Shown here in pieces: positions 1-8,440 of a DNA stretch of 64,000 bases. The stretch comes from Winogradskyella echinorum (GTDB taxonomy: Bacteria; Bacteroidota; Bacteroidia; Flavobacteriales; Flavobacteriaceae). Numbering within the stretch: the first letter of the stretch is position 1; each line of letters opens with the position of its first letter. The notes under the pieces were generated by a model that had not been told where the DNA came from, did no database searches, and saw only the letters and a program-made list of their open reading frames with translations. The stretch covers positions 168,748-232,747 of the forward strand of contig NZ_JACOQD010000004.1 of assembly GCF_014297365.1 (NCBI RefSeq), written 5' to 3'. Position numbers and translations under genes: made by a program.

Positions 1-1020
1 CGTAATGTAGCACGTATGTCTTCGCTTTTAGCAGGCTTACCGTTTACAGTACCTGGCGAAACAGTAAATAGATTATGTAGCTCAGGATTATCAGCAATTA
101 TTCACGCAAATCGTGCTATAAAAGCAGGTGATGGCGACGTATTTATTTCTGGAGGAGTGGAGAATATGACGCGTGGACCATACGTCATGGCAAAACCGTC
201 ATCAGCATTTGGAGGCGATTCTAAAATGTATGATTCTACTTTCGGATGGCGATTTGTAAACCCGAAAATGCACGAGATGTATGGTACAGACGGCATGGGA
301 ATGACTGCGGAAAACCTGGTCGAAAAATATAATATCTCAAGAGAAGACCAAGATAAGTTTGCGCATTGGAGCCAAATGAAAGCTTCTAAAGCTCAAGAAA
401 ACGGCCGCTTAGCAAAAGAAATAGTCACTGTAGAAATTCCGCAACGTAAAAAAGATCCTATTCAATTTTCAAAAGATGAATTTGTAAAATCAACAACATC
501 TTTAGAAGTTTTAGGAAAGCTAAGAGCAGCTTTCAAAAAAGAAGGCGGAAGCGTAACCGCAGGAAATTCTTCTGGATTAAATGATGGGGCAGCTGCAACT
601 ATTATTGCATCCGAAGATGCAGTGAAAAAGTATAATTTAAAACCATTAGCAAGAATTGTAAGTTCTGCAGTGGTTGGTGTAGAACCTAGAATCATGGGTA
701 TTGGTCCTGTGCAAGCCTCTAATAAAGCATTAGAAAAAGCAGGTTTAACCATGGACGATATCGATATTATTGAGCTTAACGAAGCTTTTGCAGCTCAAGC
801 TTTAGCTTGTACTAGAGCTTGGGGATTAGCAGATGATGATTCTAGATTAAACCCAAATGGAGGCTCGATTGCAATTGGTCATCCATTAGGTGTTACAGGA
901 GCGAGAATAGCATATTCAGCAGCATTAGAGTTGAAAGAGCAAAACAAACGCTATGCATTAATCACCATGTGTATTGGTGTTGGTCAAGGTTATGCGGCAA
1001 TTATTGAAAGAGTAGAATAA
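1..1020 (+). CDS. paaJ: Thiolase, 3-oxoadipyl-CoA / phenylacetate type (5' truncated by window)
   Basis: Acyl-CoA thiolase that would cleave 3-oxoadipyl-CoA and 3-oxo-5,6-dehydrosuberyl-CoA at the end of phenylacetate degradation. The reading frame is open to base 1 (RNVAR before the first ATG at 16), so the true start is outside the window; about 60 N-terminal residues are missing compared with the usual 390-400. The three thiolase signatures are intact: nucleophilic Cys in NRLCSSGLSA (codon 76-78), His in GHPLG (codon 880-882) and the second Cys in MCIGVGQG (codon 970-972). The assignment to PaaJ rather than a general beta-oxidation thiolase rests on the following paaZ, crotonase and paaY genes. 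The 129-bp gap to paaZ is the largest in this operon. Confidence 0.88.
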   Translation, partial: RNVARMSSLLAGLPFTVPGETVNRLCSSGLSAIIHANRAIKAGDGDVFISGGVENMTRGPYVMAKPSSAFGGDSKMYDSTFGWRFVNPKMHEMYGTDGMGMTAENLVEKYNISREDQDKFAHWSQMKASKAQENGRLAKEIVTVEIPQRKKDPIQFSKDEFVKSTTSLEVLGKLRAAFKKEGGSVTAGNSSGLNDGAAATIIASEDAVKKYNLKPLARIVSSAVVGVEPRIMGIGPVQASNKALEKAGLTMDDIDIIELNEAFAAQALACTRAWGLADDDSRLNPNGGSIAIGHPLGVTGARIAYSAALELKEQNKRYALITMCIGVGQGYAAIIERVE

Positions 1021-1106
1021 AGAAATTAGAAAATAGGCGATTCAGTTATAGGTTTTAAAACTGTGGAACAAGTTTTAAAAATTTCTCATTTCAACTTGAA
1101 TTTTTG

Positions 1107-1134
1107 GTTCGTTTTGTTTCAAGACAAAATGAAC
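1107..1134. repeat. Stem-loop ahead of paaZ
   Basis: GTTCGTTTTGT pairs with ACAAAATGAAC (one G-T wobble) around a 6-base loop, ending 15 bases before the paaZ start codon. It has no T-run after it on the + strand, so it is not a convincing terminator; it could be a processing site or an old intergenic repeat. Confidence 0.4.
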
Positions 1135-1149
1135 ATAAAGAAGAAATAA

Positions 1150-3687
1150 ATGAAAAAAATACAACACTACGTCCAAGGACAATGGACAACAGGTAAAGAA
1201 GAAGGAACACCAATTTTAGATGCTGTAACTGGCGAAGCTTTTACAAGTGTTGCTATTGAAGGTTTAGACGTTCCAGAAATTCTTAACTACGGACGAACAA
1301 AAGGAGGAAAAGTCCTTCGTAAAATGACCTTCCAAGAGCGTGGAAACATGCTTAAAAAATTAGCATTGTATTTGACCAAAAGAAAAGATGCTTTTTACGA
1401 CTTAAGTTATAGAACAGGAGCAACAAAAGTAGATAGTTGGATAGACATCGAAGGTGGTTTTGGTAACTTATTTGCCAACGCATCATTACGTAAGTTATTT
1501 CCAAATCAATCGTATCATGTAGAAGGTGATGCTATCGATTTATCTCGTGGTGGACGTTTTATGGCACATCATATTATGGTGCCTAAAAAAGGTGTTGCAG
1601 TTCATATTAACGCATTTAATTTCCCGGTTTGGGGAATGTTAGAAAAATGTGCAGTAAACTGGATGGCAGGAGTTCCGGCAGTAGTGTTGCCAGCACCTTC
1701 GTCTTCGTATTTAGCAGAAGCAGTTGCAAGAACCATTATAGATTCTGGAATTTTACCAGAAGGCGCTTTGCAAATCATAAACGGAACGGTTAAAAATATT
1801 CTAGATACCGTAGAATCTCAAGATGTAGTCACTTTCACGGGTTCTGCACAAACTGGACGATTACTAAAAGCGCATCCAAGATTAATTGAAGAATCGGTAC
1901 CTTTTACTATGGAAGCCGATTCTTTAAATGCTTCTATTTTAGGAGAAGATGCAGTGCCTGGAACACCAGAATTCGATTTGTTTATAAAAGAAGTCAGAAA
2001 AGAAATGACGGTTAAAGCTGGACAAAAATGTACAGCAATTCGTAGAATTATTGTTCCAGAAAAATTAGTTGATGATGTGCAAACTGCATTAGCAAAACAA
2101 TTGGATAAAGTCACTATTGGAGACCCAAGATTAAAAGAGGTTAGAATGGGCTCTTTAGTCAGTCATCAACAAGTACAAGCTGTTCGCGATTCGGTAAATG
2201 ATTTGTCAAAAGAAGCGCGAATAGTTTATGGAAGTTTAGATAAAATTGAAACTATTGGTGCAGATGTTAAAAAAGGTGCTTTTATTAGTCCGATTTTATT
2301 GCGAGCAGATAACCCATTTCAAAACACCGTTATTCATGAGCGTGAGGCATTTGGTCCAGTAAGTACCATAATGCCTTATAAAAATCTAGATGAAGCTATA
2401 ACTTTAGCGCAAATGGGAAAAGGGTCACTAGTGTCTTCAATCGCTACAAACGATGATAATATTGCAAAAGACTATGTGATAAATGCTGCATCTCATCATG
2501 GAAGAATTTTAGTGTTAAACAGAGAAAGTGCGAAGCAAAGTACAGGTCATGGTTCGCCATTACCATATTTAGTACATGGAGGTCCAGGACGTGCTGGTGG
2601 AGGCGAAGAAATGGGAGGAATACGTGGTATTAAACACTATTTACAACGTACAGCCATTCAAGGTTCGCCAACAACAATTACTGAAATTACTGGAATTTAT
2701 CAACAAAATTCAGAATACAAGGAAGCAGAACAGCATCCGTTTCAATACCATTGGGAAGATATTCAACCAGGAATGTCTTTAAAAACACACAAGCGAACTT
2801 TAACAGATAATGATATTCAAAATTTTGCCAATTTAACTTGGGACCATTTTTATGCGCATACTGATATTACTTCGTTAGATGGAAGTATTTTCGAAAAGAG
2901 AACAGCGCATGGATATTTTATTATTTCTGCAGCAGCAGGATTGTTTGTGTATCCAAATAAAGGACCTGTAGCAGCTAATTATGGTTTAGATAGTATTCGT
3001 TTTTTACGACCATTATATCATAACGATACCATTTATGTACGTTTAACGTGTAAAGAAAAAGTAGATAGAGATGTAGCTTCTGCAGAACACCCAAGCGGAA
3101 TCGTAAAATGGCACGTTGAGGTATTTGATGCTAATTTTGAAAACCGTCCGGAAAGTCAGAAAACCGAAAAAGATAGTCCGTTAGTCGCTGTTGCAACCAT
3201 TTTAACAATGGTTCAGAAAAAACAAGACACCTTTGTCGAAATGACAGAAGATAAAATTACGGAATGTCTTTCTAATTTAAATGCAGATGCAAAACCAAAA
3301 TGGGGAATCATGACACCACAACACATGATTGAGCATTTAGAATATACCTATAAGATAGCTTCCGGAGACATTCAAGATTTTGAGATTGCAACACCATCAA
3401 CCATTTTAGATAAAGTGCATAATAGTTTATGGAACTATGATAAGTTTCCTAAGAATAGTCAATTTCCACAATTAGAAAAAAATACTTTAGAACCTTTAAA
3501 GCATTCCGATTTAGCAACAGCTATTGAAAAGTTTAAAGCACAACGTGAAAAGTATTTAGAGTTTTTTAAAGAAAACCCAGAAGCTAAACTAAAGAATTTA
3601 GTTTTCGGAGAATTGAATAAATACGAATCGTATTTATTAGAAAGAAAACACCTTAACCATCATTTTGAACAATTTGGATTAATATAA
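1150..3687 (+). CDS. paaZ: PaaZ: oxepin-CoA hydrolase / semialdehyde dehydrogenase with extra DinB-like C-terminal domain
   Basis: Bifunctional ring-opening enzyme of aerobic phenylacetate catabolism: hydrolyses oxepin-CoA and oxidises the resulting semialdehyde with NADP. Residues 1 to about 520 are the aldehyde dehydrogenase domain, with catalytic Cys294 (GQKCTAI) and Glu255 (TMEADS), one position off E. coli PaaZ Cys295/Glu256. Residues about 540-690 are the MaoC-like hotdog hydratase, with Asp565 and His570 in WDHFYAH (five apart, as in E. coli Asp561/His566). At 845 residues it is about 160 longer than E. coli PaaZ (681): residues about 695-845 form an added module with His729 (MIEHLE) and an HxxxH near the end (H834, H838), which looks like a DinB/DUF1569 four-helix metal-binding domain. 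The next gene starts 2 bases after the stop, so they are co-transcribed. The PaaZ function is secure; the role of the C-terminal module is unknown. Confidence 0.93.
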   Translation: MKKIQHYVQGQWTTGKEEGTPILDAVTGEAFTSVAIEGLDVPEILNYGRTKGGKVLRKMTFQERGNMLKKLALYLTKRKDAFYDLSYRTGATKVDSWIDIEGGFGNLFANASLRKLFPNQSYHVEGDAIDLSRGGRFMAHHIMVPKKGVAVHINAFNFPVWGMLEKCAVNWMAGVPAVVLPAPSSSYLAEAVARTIIDSGILPEGALQIINGTVKNILDTVESQDVVTFTGSAQTGRLLKAHPRLIEESVPFTMEADSLNASILGEDAVPGTPEFDLFIKEVRKEMTVKAGQKCTAIRRIIVPEKLVDDVQTALAKQLDKVTIGDPRLKEVRMGSLVSHQQVQAVRDSVNDLSKEARIVYGSLDKIETIGADVKKGAFISPILLRADNPFQNTVIHEREAFGPVSTIMPYKNLDEAITLAQMGKGSLVSSIATNDDNIAKDYVINAASHHGRILVLNRESAKQSTGHGSPLPYLVHGGPGRAGGGEEMGGIRGIKHYLQRTAIQGSPTTITEITGIYQQNSEYKEAEQHPFQYHWEDIQPGMSLKTHKRTLTDNDIQNFANLTWDHFYAHTDITSLDGSIFEKRTAHGYFIISAAAGLFVYPNKGPVAANYGLDSIRFLRPLYHNDTIYVRLTCKEKVDRDVASAEHPSGIVKWHVEVFDANFENRPESQKTEKDSPLVAVATILTMVQKKQDTFVEMTEDKITECLSNLNADAKPKWGIMTPQHMIEHLEYTYKIASGDIQDFEIATPSTILDKVHNSLWNYDKFPKNSQFPQLEKNTLEPLKHSDLATAIEKFKAQREKYLEFFKENPEAKLKNLVFGELNKYESYLLERKHLNHHFEQFGLI

Positions 3688-3689
3688 TT

Positions 3690-4448
3690 ATGTCAGAAAA
3701 AGAGCCATACGTTAAAATAAAAATAGAAAACGAAGTAGGATACATAGAATTTTTTCATCCTGCTCATAATTCGTTACCTGGAGATGTTTTAGCAGAATTA
3801 GCACAAACTATAACAGATGCAGGAACTAACGATGCTATTAAAGTAATCGTGCTTAAAAGCGGAAAAGACAGAACATTTTGCGCTGGAGCAAGTTTTAAAG
3901 AGTTAATAAATATTGATGACAAAGCAACTGGGAAAGTTTTCTTTTCAGGCTTTGCTAACGTGATTAATGCGATGCGTAAATGTCCAAAATTTATCATTGG
4001 TCGCATACAAGGTAAAACCGTTGGTGGTGGAGTAGGATTAGCAGCTTCAACAGATTATTGTATGGCTTCAAAGTTTGCAGCCATCAAGTTAAGTGAGCTA
4101 AATATTGGTATTGGGCCATTTGTAGTTGGACCAGCAATAGAGCGTAAAATAGGTTTAAGCGGAATGTCGCAAATCGCAATTGATGCTAATACATTTTATC
4201 CAGCAGAATGGGCTAAACAAAAAGGTTTGTTTACACATGTATTTGAAAGTAACGAAGAACTAGATGAAGCTGTTAAAACAACCGCGGAACATTTATGCAC
4301 CTACAATACTGATGCTATGCGAGAAATGAAAAAAGTATTCTGGCAAGGTACAGACCATTGGGATGATTTGTTAGCAGAACGTGCTGCAACTAGTGGAAGA
4401 TTGGTGTTGTCTGATTTTACAAAAGAAAAATTAAAGAGTTTTAAATAA
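3690..4448 (+). CDS. Enoyl-CoA hydratase/isomerase (crotonase) of the paa operon
   Basis: Crotonase-fold protein of 252 residues, probably PaaG- or PaaF-like in the phenylacetyl-CoA pathway. The oxyanion-hole segments are visible: CAGASFKEL and KTVGGGVGLAAS. Aligned to rat crotonase, the first catalytic acid (Glu144) is replaced by Gly in VGGGVGL, while the second (Glu164) is kept as Glu in LSELNIG. That pattern fits an isomerase, or a specialised hydratase, better than a classical two-Glu hydratase. It lies 2 bases after paaZ and 2 bases before paaY, so it is tightly coupled in the operon. The exact step (PaaF versus PaaG) cannot be settled from sequence alone. Confidence 0.85.
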   Translation: MSEKEPYVKIKIENEVGYIEFFHPAHNSLPGDVLAELAQTITDAGTNDAIKVIVLKSGKDRTFCAGASFKELINIDDKATGKVFFSGFANVINAMRKCPKFIIGRIQGKTVGGGVGLAASTDYCMASKFAAIKLSELNIGIGPFVVGPAIERKIGLSGMSQIAIDANTFYPAEWAKQKGLFTHVFESNEELDEAVKTTAEHLCTYNTDAMREMKKVFWQGTDHWDDLLAERAATSGRLVLSDFTKEKLKSFK

Positions 4449-4450
4449 AT

Positions 4451-5047
4451 ATGATTTATTCATTTAAAGGTTACACACCAGTTGTTCACAAATCAAGTTT
4501 CGTGCATCCTTTGGCTGCAGTAACAGGAAATGTCATTATTGGTAAAAACTGCTACATTGGTCCAGGAGCTGCTATTCGTGGAGATTGGGGACAAATCATT
4601 TTAGAAGATGGTGTCAATGTTCAAGAAAACTGTACTGTTCATATGTTTCCTGGTAAGTCCATCACACTTAAAGAAAGTGCACATGTTGGTCATGGAGCTA
4701 TTATTCATGGTGCTAATCTTGGCAAAAACTGTCTCATAGGAATGAATACTGTAATTATGGATGATGCTGAAATTGGTGATGAATGTATCGTTGGAGCTAT
4801 GTCATTTGTAAAAGCCGAAACAAAGATTCCATATCGAAGTTTAGTAGTTGGTAATCCAGCAAAAATTATTCGTGGTGTAACGGCTGAAATGATTGCTTGG
4901 AAAACTAAGGGTACGGAATTGTATCAAAAGCTGCCCAAGGATTGCCACGACAGTTTAGAAGCTGTTGAACCATTACGTGAAGTGCCAGAAAACATGAAAA
5001 TGCAAGATGATGTTTATAAAACACTTGGTGAAACATTTAAAAAATAA
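4451..5047 (+). CDS. paaY: PaaY, hexapeptide-repeat thioesterase
   Basis: Left-handed beta-helix protein of the gamma-carbonic anhydrase type, 198 residues (E. coli PaaY is 196). Hexapeptide turns run from about residue 18 to 135 (for example NVIIGKNCYIGPG, AIIHGANLG, CIVGAMSFVKA). Histidines in TVHMF, AHVGHGA and IIHGA match the usual metal-binding triad. PaaY is thought to be a thioesterase that removes dead-end CoA intermediates from the pathway. As last gene of the operon, 2 bases after the crotonase, it is followed by an 89-bp gap with no clear hairpin, facing the convergent Lrp gene. Confidence 0.92.
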   Translation: MIYSFKGYTPVVHKSSFVHPLAAVTGNVIIGKNCYIGPGAAIRGDWGQIILEDGVNVQENCTVHMFPGKSITLKESAHVGHGAIIHGANLGKNCLIGMNTVIMDDAEIGDECIVGAMSFVKAETKIPYRSLVVGNPAKIIRGVTAEMIAWKTKGTELYQKLPKDCHDSLEAVEPLREVPENMKMQDDVYKTLGETFKK

Positions 5048-5136
5048 ATAATATCAGTTATTCTTAAGAGGGAACTTTAGGGCTATGATTTAGATGAAGA
5101 ATATAACTTTAACTATGATATTGTTGTGATTTGAAC

Positions 5137-5613
5137 TTATAGCACTCGACTCAAATCAATTTCATTAGTCTCTTTACTCGTCGATAAAGCAATTAAACTC
5201 TGAACATTACCCAAATAGGGCAACAATGTCAATTTAGAAATTATAAAAGTTTCATATGCTTCAATATCTTCAACCACCAATTTCAATAAATAATCAAAAT
5301 TTCCGCTGACTCTGTGGCATTCTATAACTTCAGGAAAATTGTTAATCTCCTTTACAAATTTTTCCAAATAACTTCTGGTATGACCTTGCAAGGTTATGCC
5401 TATAAAAACGGTTAACTTCAAGCCAATTTTCTTGTTGTTTAGAATTGCAACATATTTTTCAATATAACCTTCCTTTTCTAATTTTTTAATGCGCTCAAAA
5501 ATTGGTGACGTTGTCATTCCGAGTTCTTTAGCAATACTCTTTGTGGTTCTGTTACTATTTTTCTGAAGTATTGTTAACAGCTGTGTGTCTATTTTATCGA
5601 GTGTATGTGGCAT
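5137..5613 (-). CDS. Lrp/AsnC-family transcriptional regulator
   Basis: 158-residue DNA-binding regulator. The N-terminal winged helix is at about residues 5-60 (QLLTILQKNSNRTTKSIA then SPIFERIKKLEKEGYI), followed by the RAM/AsnC ligand-binding domain (ECHRVSGNFDYLLKLVVED). It is convergent with paaY and divergent from the E2 gene, with 172 bp between the two starts, so the branched-chain oxoacid locus is the most likely target; the paa operon is another candidate. Members of this family commonly sense amino acids such as leucine or valine. Target and ligand are inference. Confidence 0.9.
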   Translation of the reverse strand: MPHTLDKIDTQLLTILQKNSNRTTKSIAKELGMTTSPIFERIKKLEKEGYIEKYVAILNNKKIGLKLTVFIGITLQGHTRSYLEKFVKEINNFPEVIECHRVSGNFDYLLKLVVEDIEAYETFIISKLTLLPYLGNVQSLIALSTSKETNEIDLSRVL

Positions 5614-5785
5614 AGAAAATTAGTTTTTTTGAAGCTATAAATTTAATAATTAAAAGTTAAAAAAACTTCATAATTGTTTATAAAAAGAATATTATTCTTT
5701 TTAATATTAAATTAAAAGTTTTTAACAATTGAATAATTTGATATGTATTATCTTTAATTCTTAAATTGTAAACAATAATAGCTTG

Positions 5786-7099
5786 ATGACTTTTGAACTT
5801 AAGATGCCCAAAATGGGTGAGAGCATAACTGAAGGTACTATTATTAATTGGTTAGTAGCTGAAGGAGATGTATTTGACGATGGCGATATTATCCTCGAAG
5901 TAGCTACAGACAAAGTAGATAATGAAGTGCCTGCACCAGCATCTGGTACATTGATAAAAACATTGTTTCAAGCTAAAGATGTTGTTCCCGTTGGAGAAGT
6001 TATCGCAATTCTTGAAATTTCAGAAGAAGTAAAATCTTCAGTTAAGAAGCCTGTCATTTTAAATGAAAAATCAATTCCGAAGAAAAAAGCTCAAAAACCT
6101 AATTCAAGATTAAACCTTTCTCAAAAAGAAGAAGTCAACAGTATTTCTTCCCCTTTGGGGAAGTCAGAAGAGGCTCTTTTCTTTTCACCATTAATCATCA
6201 AAATAGCAAAAGAACACCATATTAGTTTTGAAGAATTGGCTCGTATTCCAGCAACAGGTCACGAAGGCAGATTACGTAAAAGTGATGTGTTTCAATATAT
6301 AGAAGAAGGACGACCATTTAAGTTCGCGCAACCAGTAGCCGAAAAAGATCCAACTGCTTATCGTATTCCACAATTGCAATTCGATAAAGGCAATGGAAAA
6401 GTGATTGAAATGGATCGCATGCGCCAAATGATTGCAGACCATATGGTGTATTCTAAGCACACGTCGCCACACGTTACGGCTTATGTTGAAGCAGATATGA
6501 CAAATATGGTCAACTGGAGAAATGCAAACAAAGTCGCTTTTCAAGAAAAGCATGGCGAACGCTTAACCTTTACACCATTATTTGTAGAAGCAGTCGCGAA
6601 AGCCGTAAAAGACTTTCCAAATATTAATGCTTCAGTAGATGGCAACAACATCATCGTAAAAGAAGATATCAATATTGGTATGGCAACTGCTTTACCAAGT
6701 GGAAATTTAATAGTGCCTGTGGTGAAAAATGCAGATACTAAGGATTTAAAAACCATTGTTGCTAATGTCAATGAACTAGCCAATAAAGCAAGAGAAAACA
6801 AATTAGCGGGTGACGATATTAAGGGAAGCACCTTCACAATTTCAAACGTAGGCACCTTTGGTAGTGTTATGGGAACACCAATTATCAACCAACCAGAAGT
6901 AGCCATTTTAGCATTAGGTATCATTAAAAAACGACCAGAAGTTATCGAAACCGAAAATGGAGATGAAATAGCTATAAGAAGCATGATGTATTTATCTCTG
7001 TCTTTTGACCATCGTGTAGTTGATGGCTTTTTAGGAGGAAGTTTTGTCCGTCGAGTAGCCGATTATTTTGAACAATTTGATGTCAATAGAATAATATAA
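5786..7099 (+). CDS. Branched-chain 2-oxoacid dehydrogenase E2 (lipoamide acyltransferase)
   Basis: E2 core subunit that transfers the acyl group from lipoate to CoA. Domains in order: lipoyl domain with Lys43 in ATDKVDNEV, a linker, the peripheral E1/E3-binding domain at about residues 133-170 (SPLIIKIAKEHHISFEELA), and the catalytic domain ending in SFDHRVVDG with His409 and Asp413. The ATG at 5786 is preferred; the in-frame TTG one codon before adds only one residue. Residues 120-131 (ISSPLGKSEEAL) in the linker are encoded by a palindromic repeat that recurs in the E1 gene. The locus also carries ilvE and fused E1, which points to branched-chain oxoacids rather than pyruvate. The E3 gene is not in the window. 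Confidence 0.9.
   Translation: MTFELKMPKMGESITEGTIINWLVAEGDVFDDGDIILEVATDKVDNEVPAPASGTLIKTLFQAKDVVPVGEVIAILEISEEVKSSVKKPVILNEKSIPKKKAQKPNSRLNLSQKEEVNSISSPLGKSEEALFFSPLIIKIAKEHHISFEELARIPATGHEGRLRKSDVFQYIEEGRPFKFAQPVAEKDPTAYRIPQLQFDKGNGKVIEMDRMRQMIADHMVYSKHTSPHVTAYVEADMTNMVNWRNANKVAFQEKHGERLTFTPLFVEAVAKAVKDFPNINASVDGNNIIVKEDINIGMATALPSGNLIVPVVKNADTKDLKTIVANVNELANKARENKLAGDDIKGSTFTISNVGTFGSVMGTPIINQPEVAILALGIIKKRPEVIETENGDEIAIRSMMYLSLSFDHRVVDGFLGGSFVRRVADYFEQFDVNRII
6143..6178 (+). repeat. In-frame palindromic repeat within E2 linker
   Basis: Contains the perfect palindrome CTTCCCC-TTT-GGGGAAG (6147-6163) and a G/A-rich tail. Read in frame it encodes ISSPLGKSEEAL. The E1 gene has a related 36-bp segment at 8888-8923 that matches at 26 of 36 bases, without gaps and in the same reading frame. 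It sits in the flexible linker between the lipoyl and E3-binding domains, where an insertion would be tolerated. Confidence 0.75.
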
Positions 7100-7107
7100 C
7101 CCGTTTT

Positions 7108-7178
7108 GTCATTCCTGCGCAGGCAGGAATCCACAATAAAAAATTAAGTTTAATTAATGAGATACCCACTTTCGTGGG
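7108..7178. repeat. Intergenic palindromic repeat between E2 and ilvE
   Basis: Two hairpins. The first is ATTCCTGC-GCAG-GCAGGAAT (7111-7130), an 8-bp perfect stem that recurs twice at 8343-8410 with different loops. The second is CCCAC-TTTC-GTGGG (7165-7178), ending 9 bases before the ilvE start codon. The first resembles REP-like elements scattered through many genomes. There is no T-run on the + strand, so termination is unlikely; the second hairpin could affect ilvE translation. Confidence 0.8.
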
Positions 7179-7187
7179 CATAAAATT

Positions 7188-8255
7188 ATGAAACACAATA
7201 TATTAATCACTAAAGTAGAAAAATCAAAAGTTGAAAATATTGACTTCAACAACATACCATTAGGCACAACCTTCACAGACCACATGTTTATTTGCGATTA
7301 TAATAATGGAGTTTGGGAAAATCCAAGAATAGAACCTATGGGAATGATACCTACACATCCTGCGGCCATGGCCTTGCATTATGGACAAGCCATTTTCGAA
7401 GGGATGAAAGCCACTGTAGATACCAATGGAAATCCAATGCTTTTTAGACCATCAAAAAATGCATCACGATTAAATTTTAGTGCTGATAGAATGGGAATGC
7501 CATCTTTTCCAGAAGATCTATTTGTAGAAGGTTTAAAACAATTAGTCGATTTAGAACGAAATTGGATTCCACCAACAGATGGAAGCGCTTTGTATTTAAG
7601 ACCGTTCATGTATGCAGACGAAGCCTTTATTGGTATGCGCGCAGCAACTCATTTTAAGTTTATAATTATGGCGTCACCAGCAGGTCCATTTTTTAGTAAA
7701 CCAATAAAATTATGGGCAGAAAACAAATATATTCGTGCAGCTTCAGGTGGAACGGGAGAAGCTAAAGCCGCAGGAAATTATGCTGCAGCCATTCGTCCAA
7801 CAGAATTAGCAAAAGCCAAAGGGTACGACCAAGTACTGTGGCTAGATGCCGTTGAGCATAATTATATTCAAGAAGTTGGTACCATGAATATTTTCTTTAA
7901 AGTCAACGGAAAATTCATCACGCCAAAACGCGATGGTTCCATTTTAGATGGCATTACCAGAATGAGTGTTATCGATATTTTAAGAGATAAAGGATTCGAG
8001 GTGACAGAAAGAGCAATTACCATTCAAGAAATACGAGATGCTTCAATTGATGGAAGTTTAGAAGAAGCCTTTGGGACAGGAACGGCAGTTGGCATTGCTT
8101 ACATTAAAGAAATAGCCATGGGAGAAAAAACCATTCATGTATCAGACGAACATCCTGTTGGATTAGAGGTGAATAACACTCTTAACGCTATAAAAACAGG
8201 TAAGATTGAAGATAAATTTAATTGGATGGTTAAAGTAGAGAACGAATTAGTTTAA
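7188..8255 (+). CDS. ilvE: Branched-chain amino acid aminotransferase
   Basis: Class IV (fold-type IV) PLP enzyme that interconverts leucine, isoleucine and valine with their 2-oxoacids. 355 residues, the length of the longer BCAT type. The PLP lysine is Lys193 in GEAKAAGNY, and the IV-family signatures QVLWLDA and EVGTMNIFF follow. Its product is the substrate of the flanking E1/E2 complex, so transamination and oxidative decarboxylation are encoded together. The start ATG comes 9 bases after an intergenic hairpin. The stop is followed directly by a strong stem-loop. Confidence 0.95.
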   Translation: MKHNILITKVEKSKVENIDFNNIPLGTTFTDHMFICDYNNGVWENPRIEPMGMIPTHPAAMALHYGQAIFEGMKATVDTNGNPMLFRPSKNASRLNFSADRMGMPSFPEDLFVEGLKQLVDLERNWIPPTDGSALYLRPFMYADEAFIGMRAATHFKFIIMASPAGPFFSKPIKLWAENKYIRAASGGTGEAKAAGNYAAAIRPTELAKAKGYDQVLWLDAVEHNYIQEVGTMNIFFKVNGKFITPKRDGSILDGITRMSVIDILRDKGFEVTERAITIQEIRDASIDGSLEEAFGTGTAVGIAYIKEIAMGEKTIHVSDEHPVGLEVNNTLNAIKTGKIEDKFNWMVKVENELV

Positions 8256-8262
8256 AATTTTA

Positions 8263-8297
8263 TGTATCGAGAAGTTAATCAAAAAGTTCTCGATACA
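8263..8297. repeat. 11-bp inverted repeat after ilvE
   Basis: TGTATCGAGAA and TTCTCGATACA form a perfect 11-bp stem around a 13-base loop, 8 bases after the ilvE stop. There is an A-run, not a T-run, downstream, so it is a weak terminator at best. The sequence following it (8318-8335, TTCACTCGAACTGACGAG) looks like part of a larger intergenic repeat. Confidence 0.7.
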
Positions 8298-8338
8298 AAA
8301 TTGCAGAAAAAGCAATTTCACTCGAACTGACGAGAAGT

Positions 8339-8412
8339 TGTCATTCCTGCGAAAGCAGGAATCTACATTGAAATAAATACGATAAAATAGATTCCTGCCG
8401 ACGCAGGAATTA
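8339..8412. repeat. Two further copies of the ATTCCTGC palindrome
   Basis: ATTCCTGC-GAAA-GCAGGAAT (8343-8362) and ATTCCTGC-CGAC-GCAGGAAT (8391-8410). Stems are identical to the 7111-7130 copy, only the tetraloops differ. They end 31 bases before the E1 start codon. Together with the 8263-8297 hairpin they fill most of the 185-bp gap between ilvE and E1. Confidence 0.82.
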
Positions 8413-8440
8413 AAAAAAACCGCATTGGCGATCAACATAA

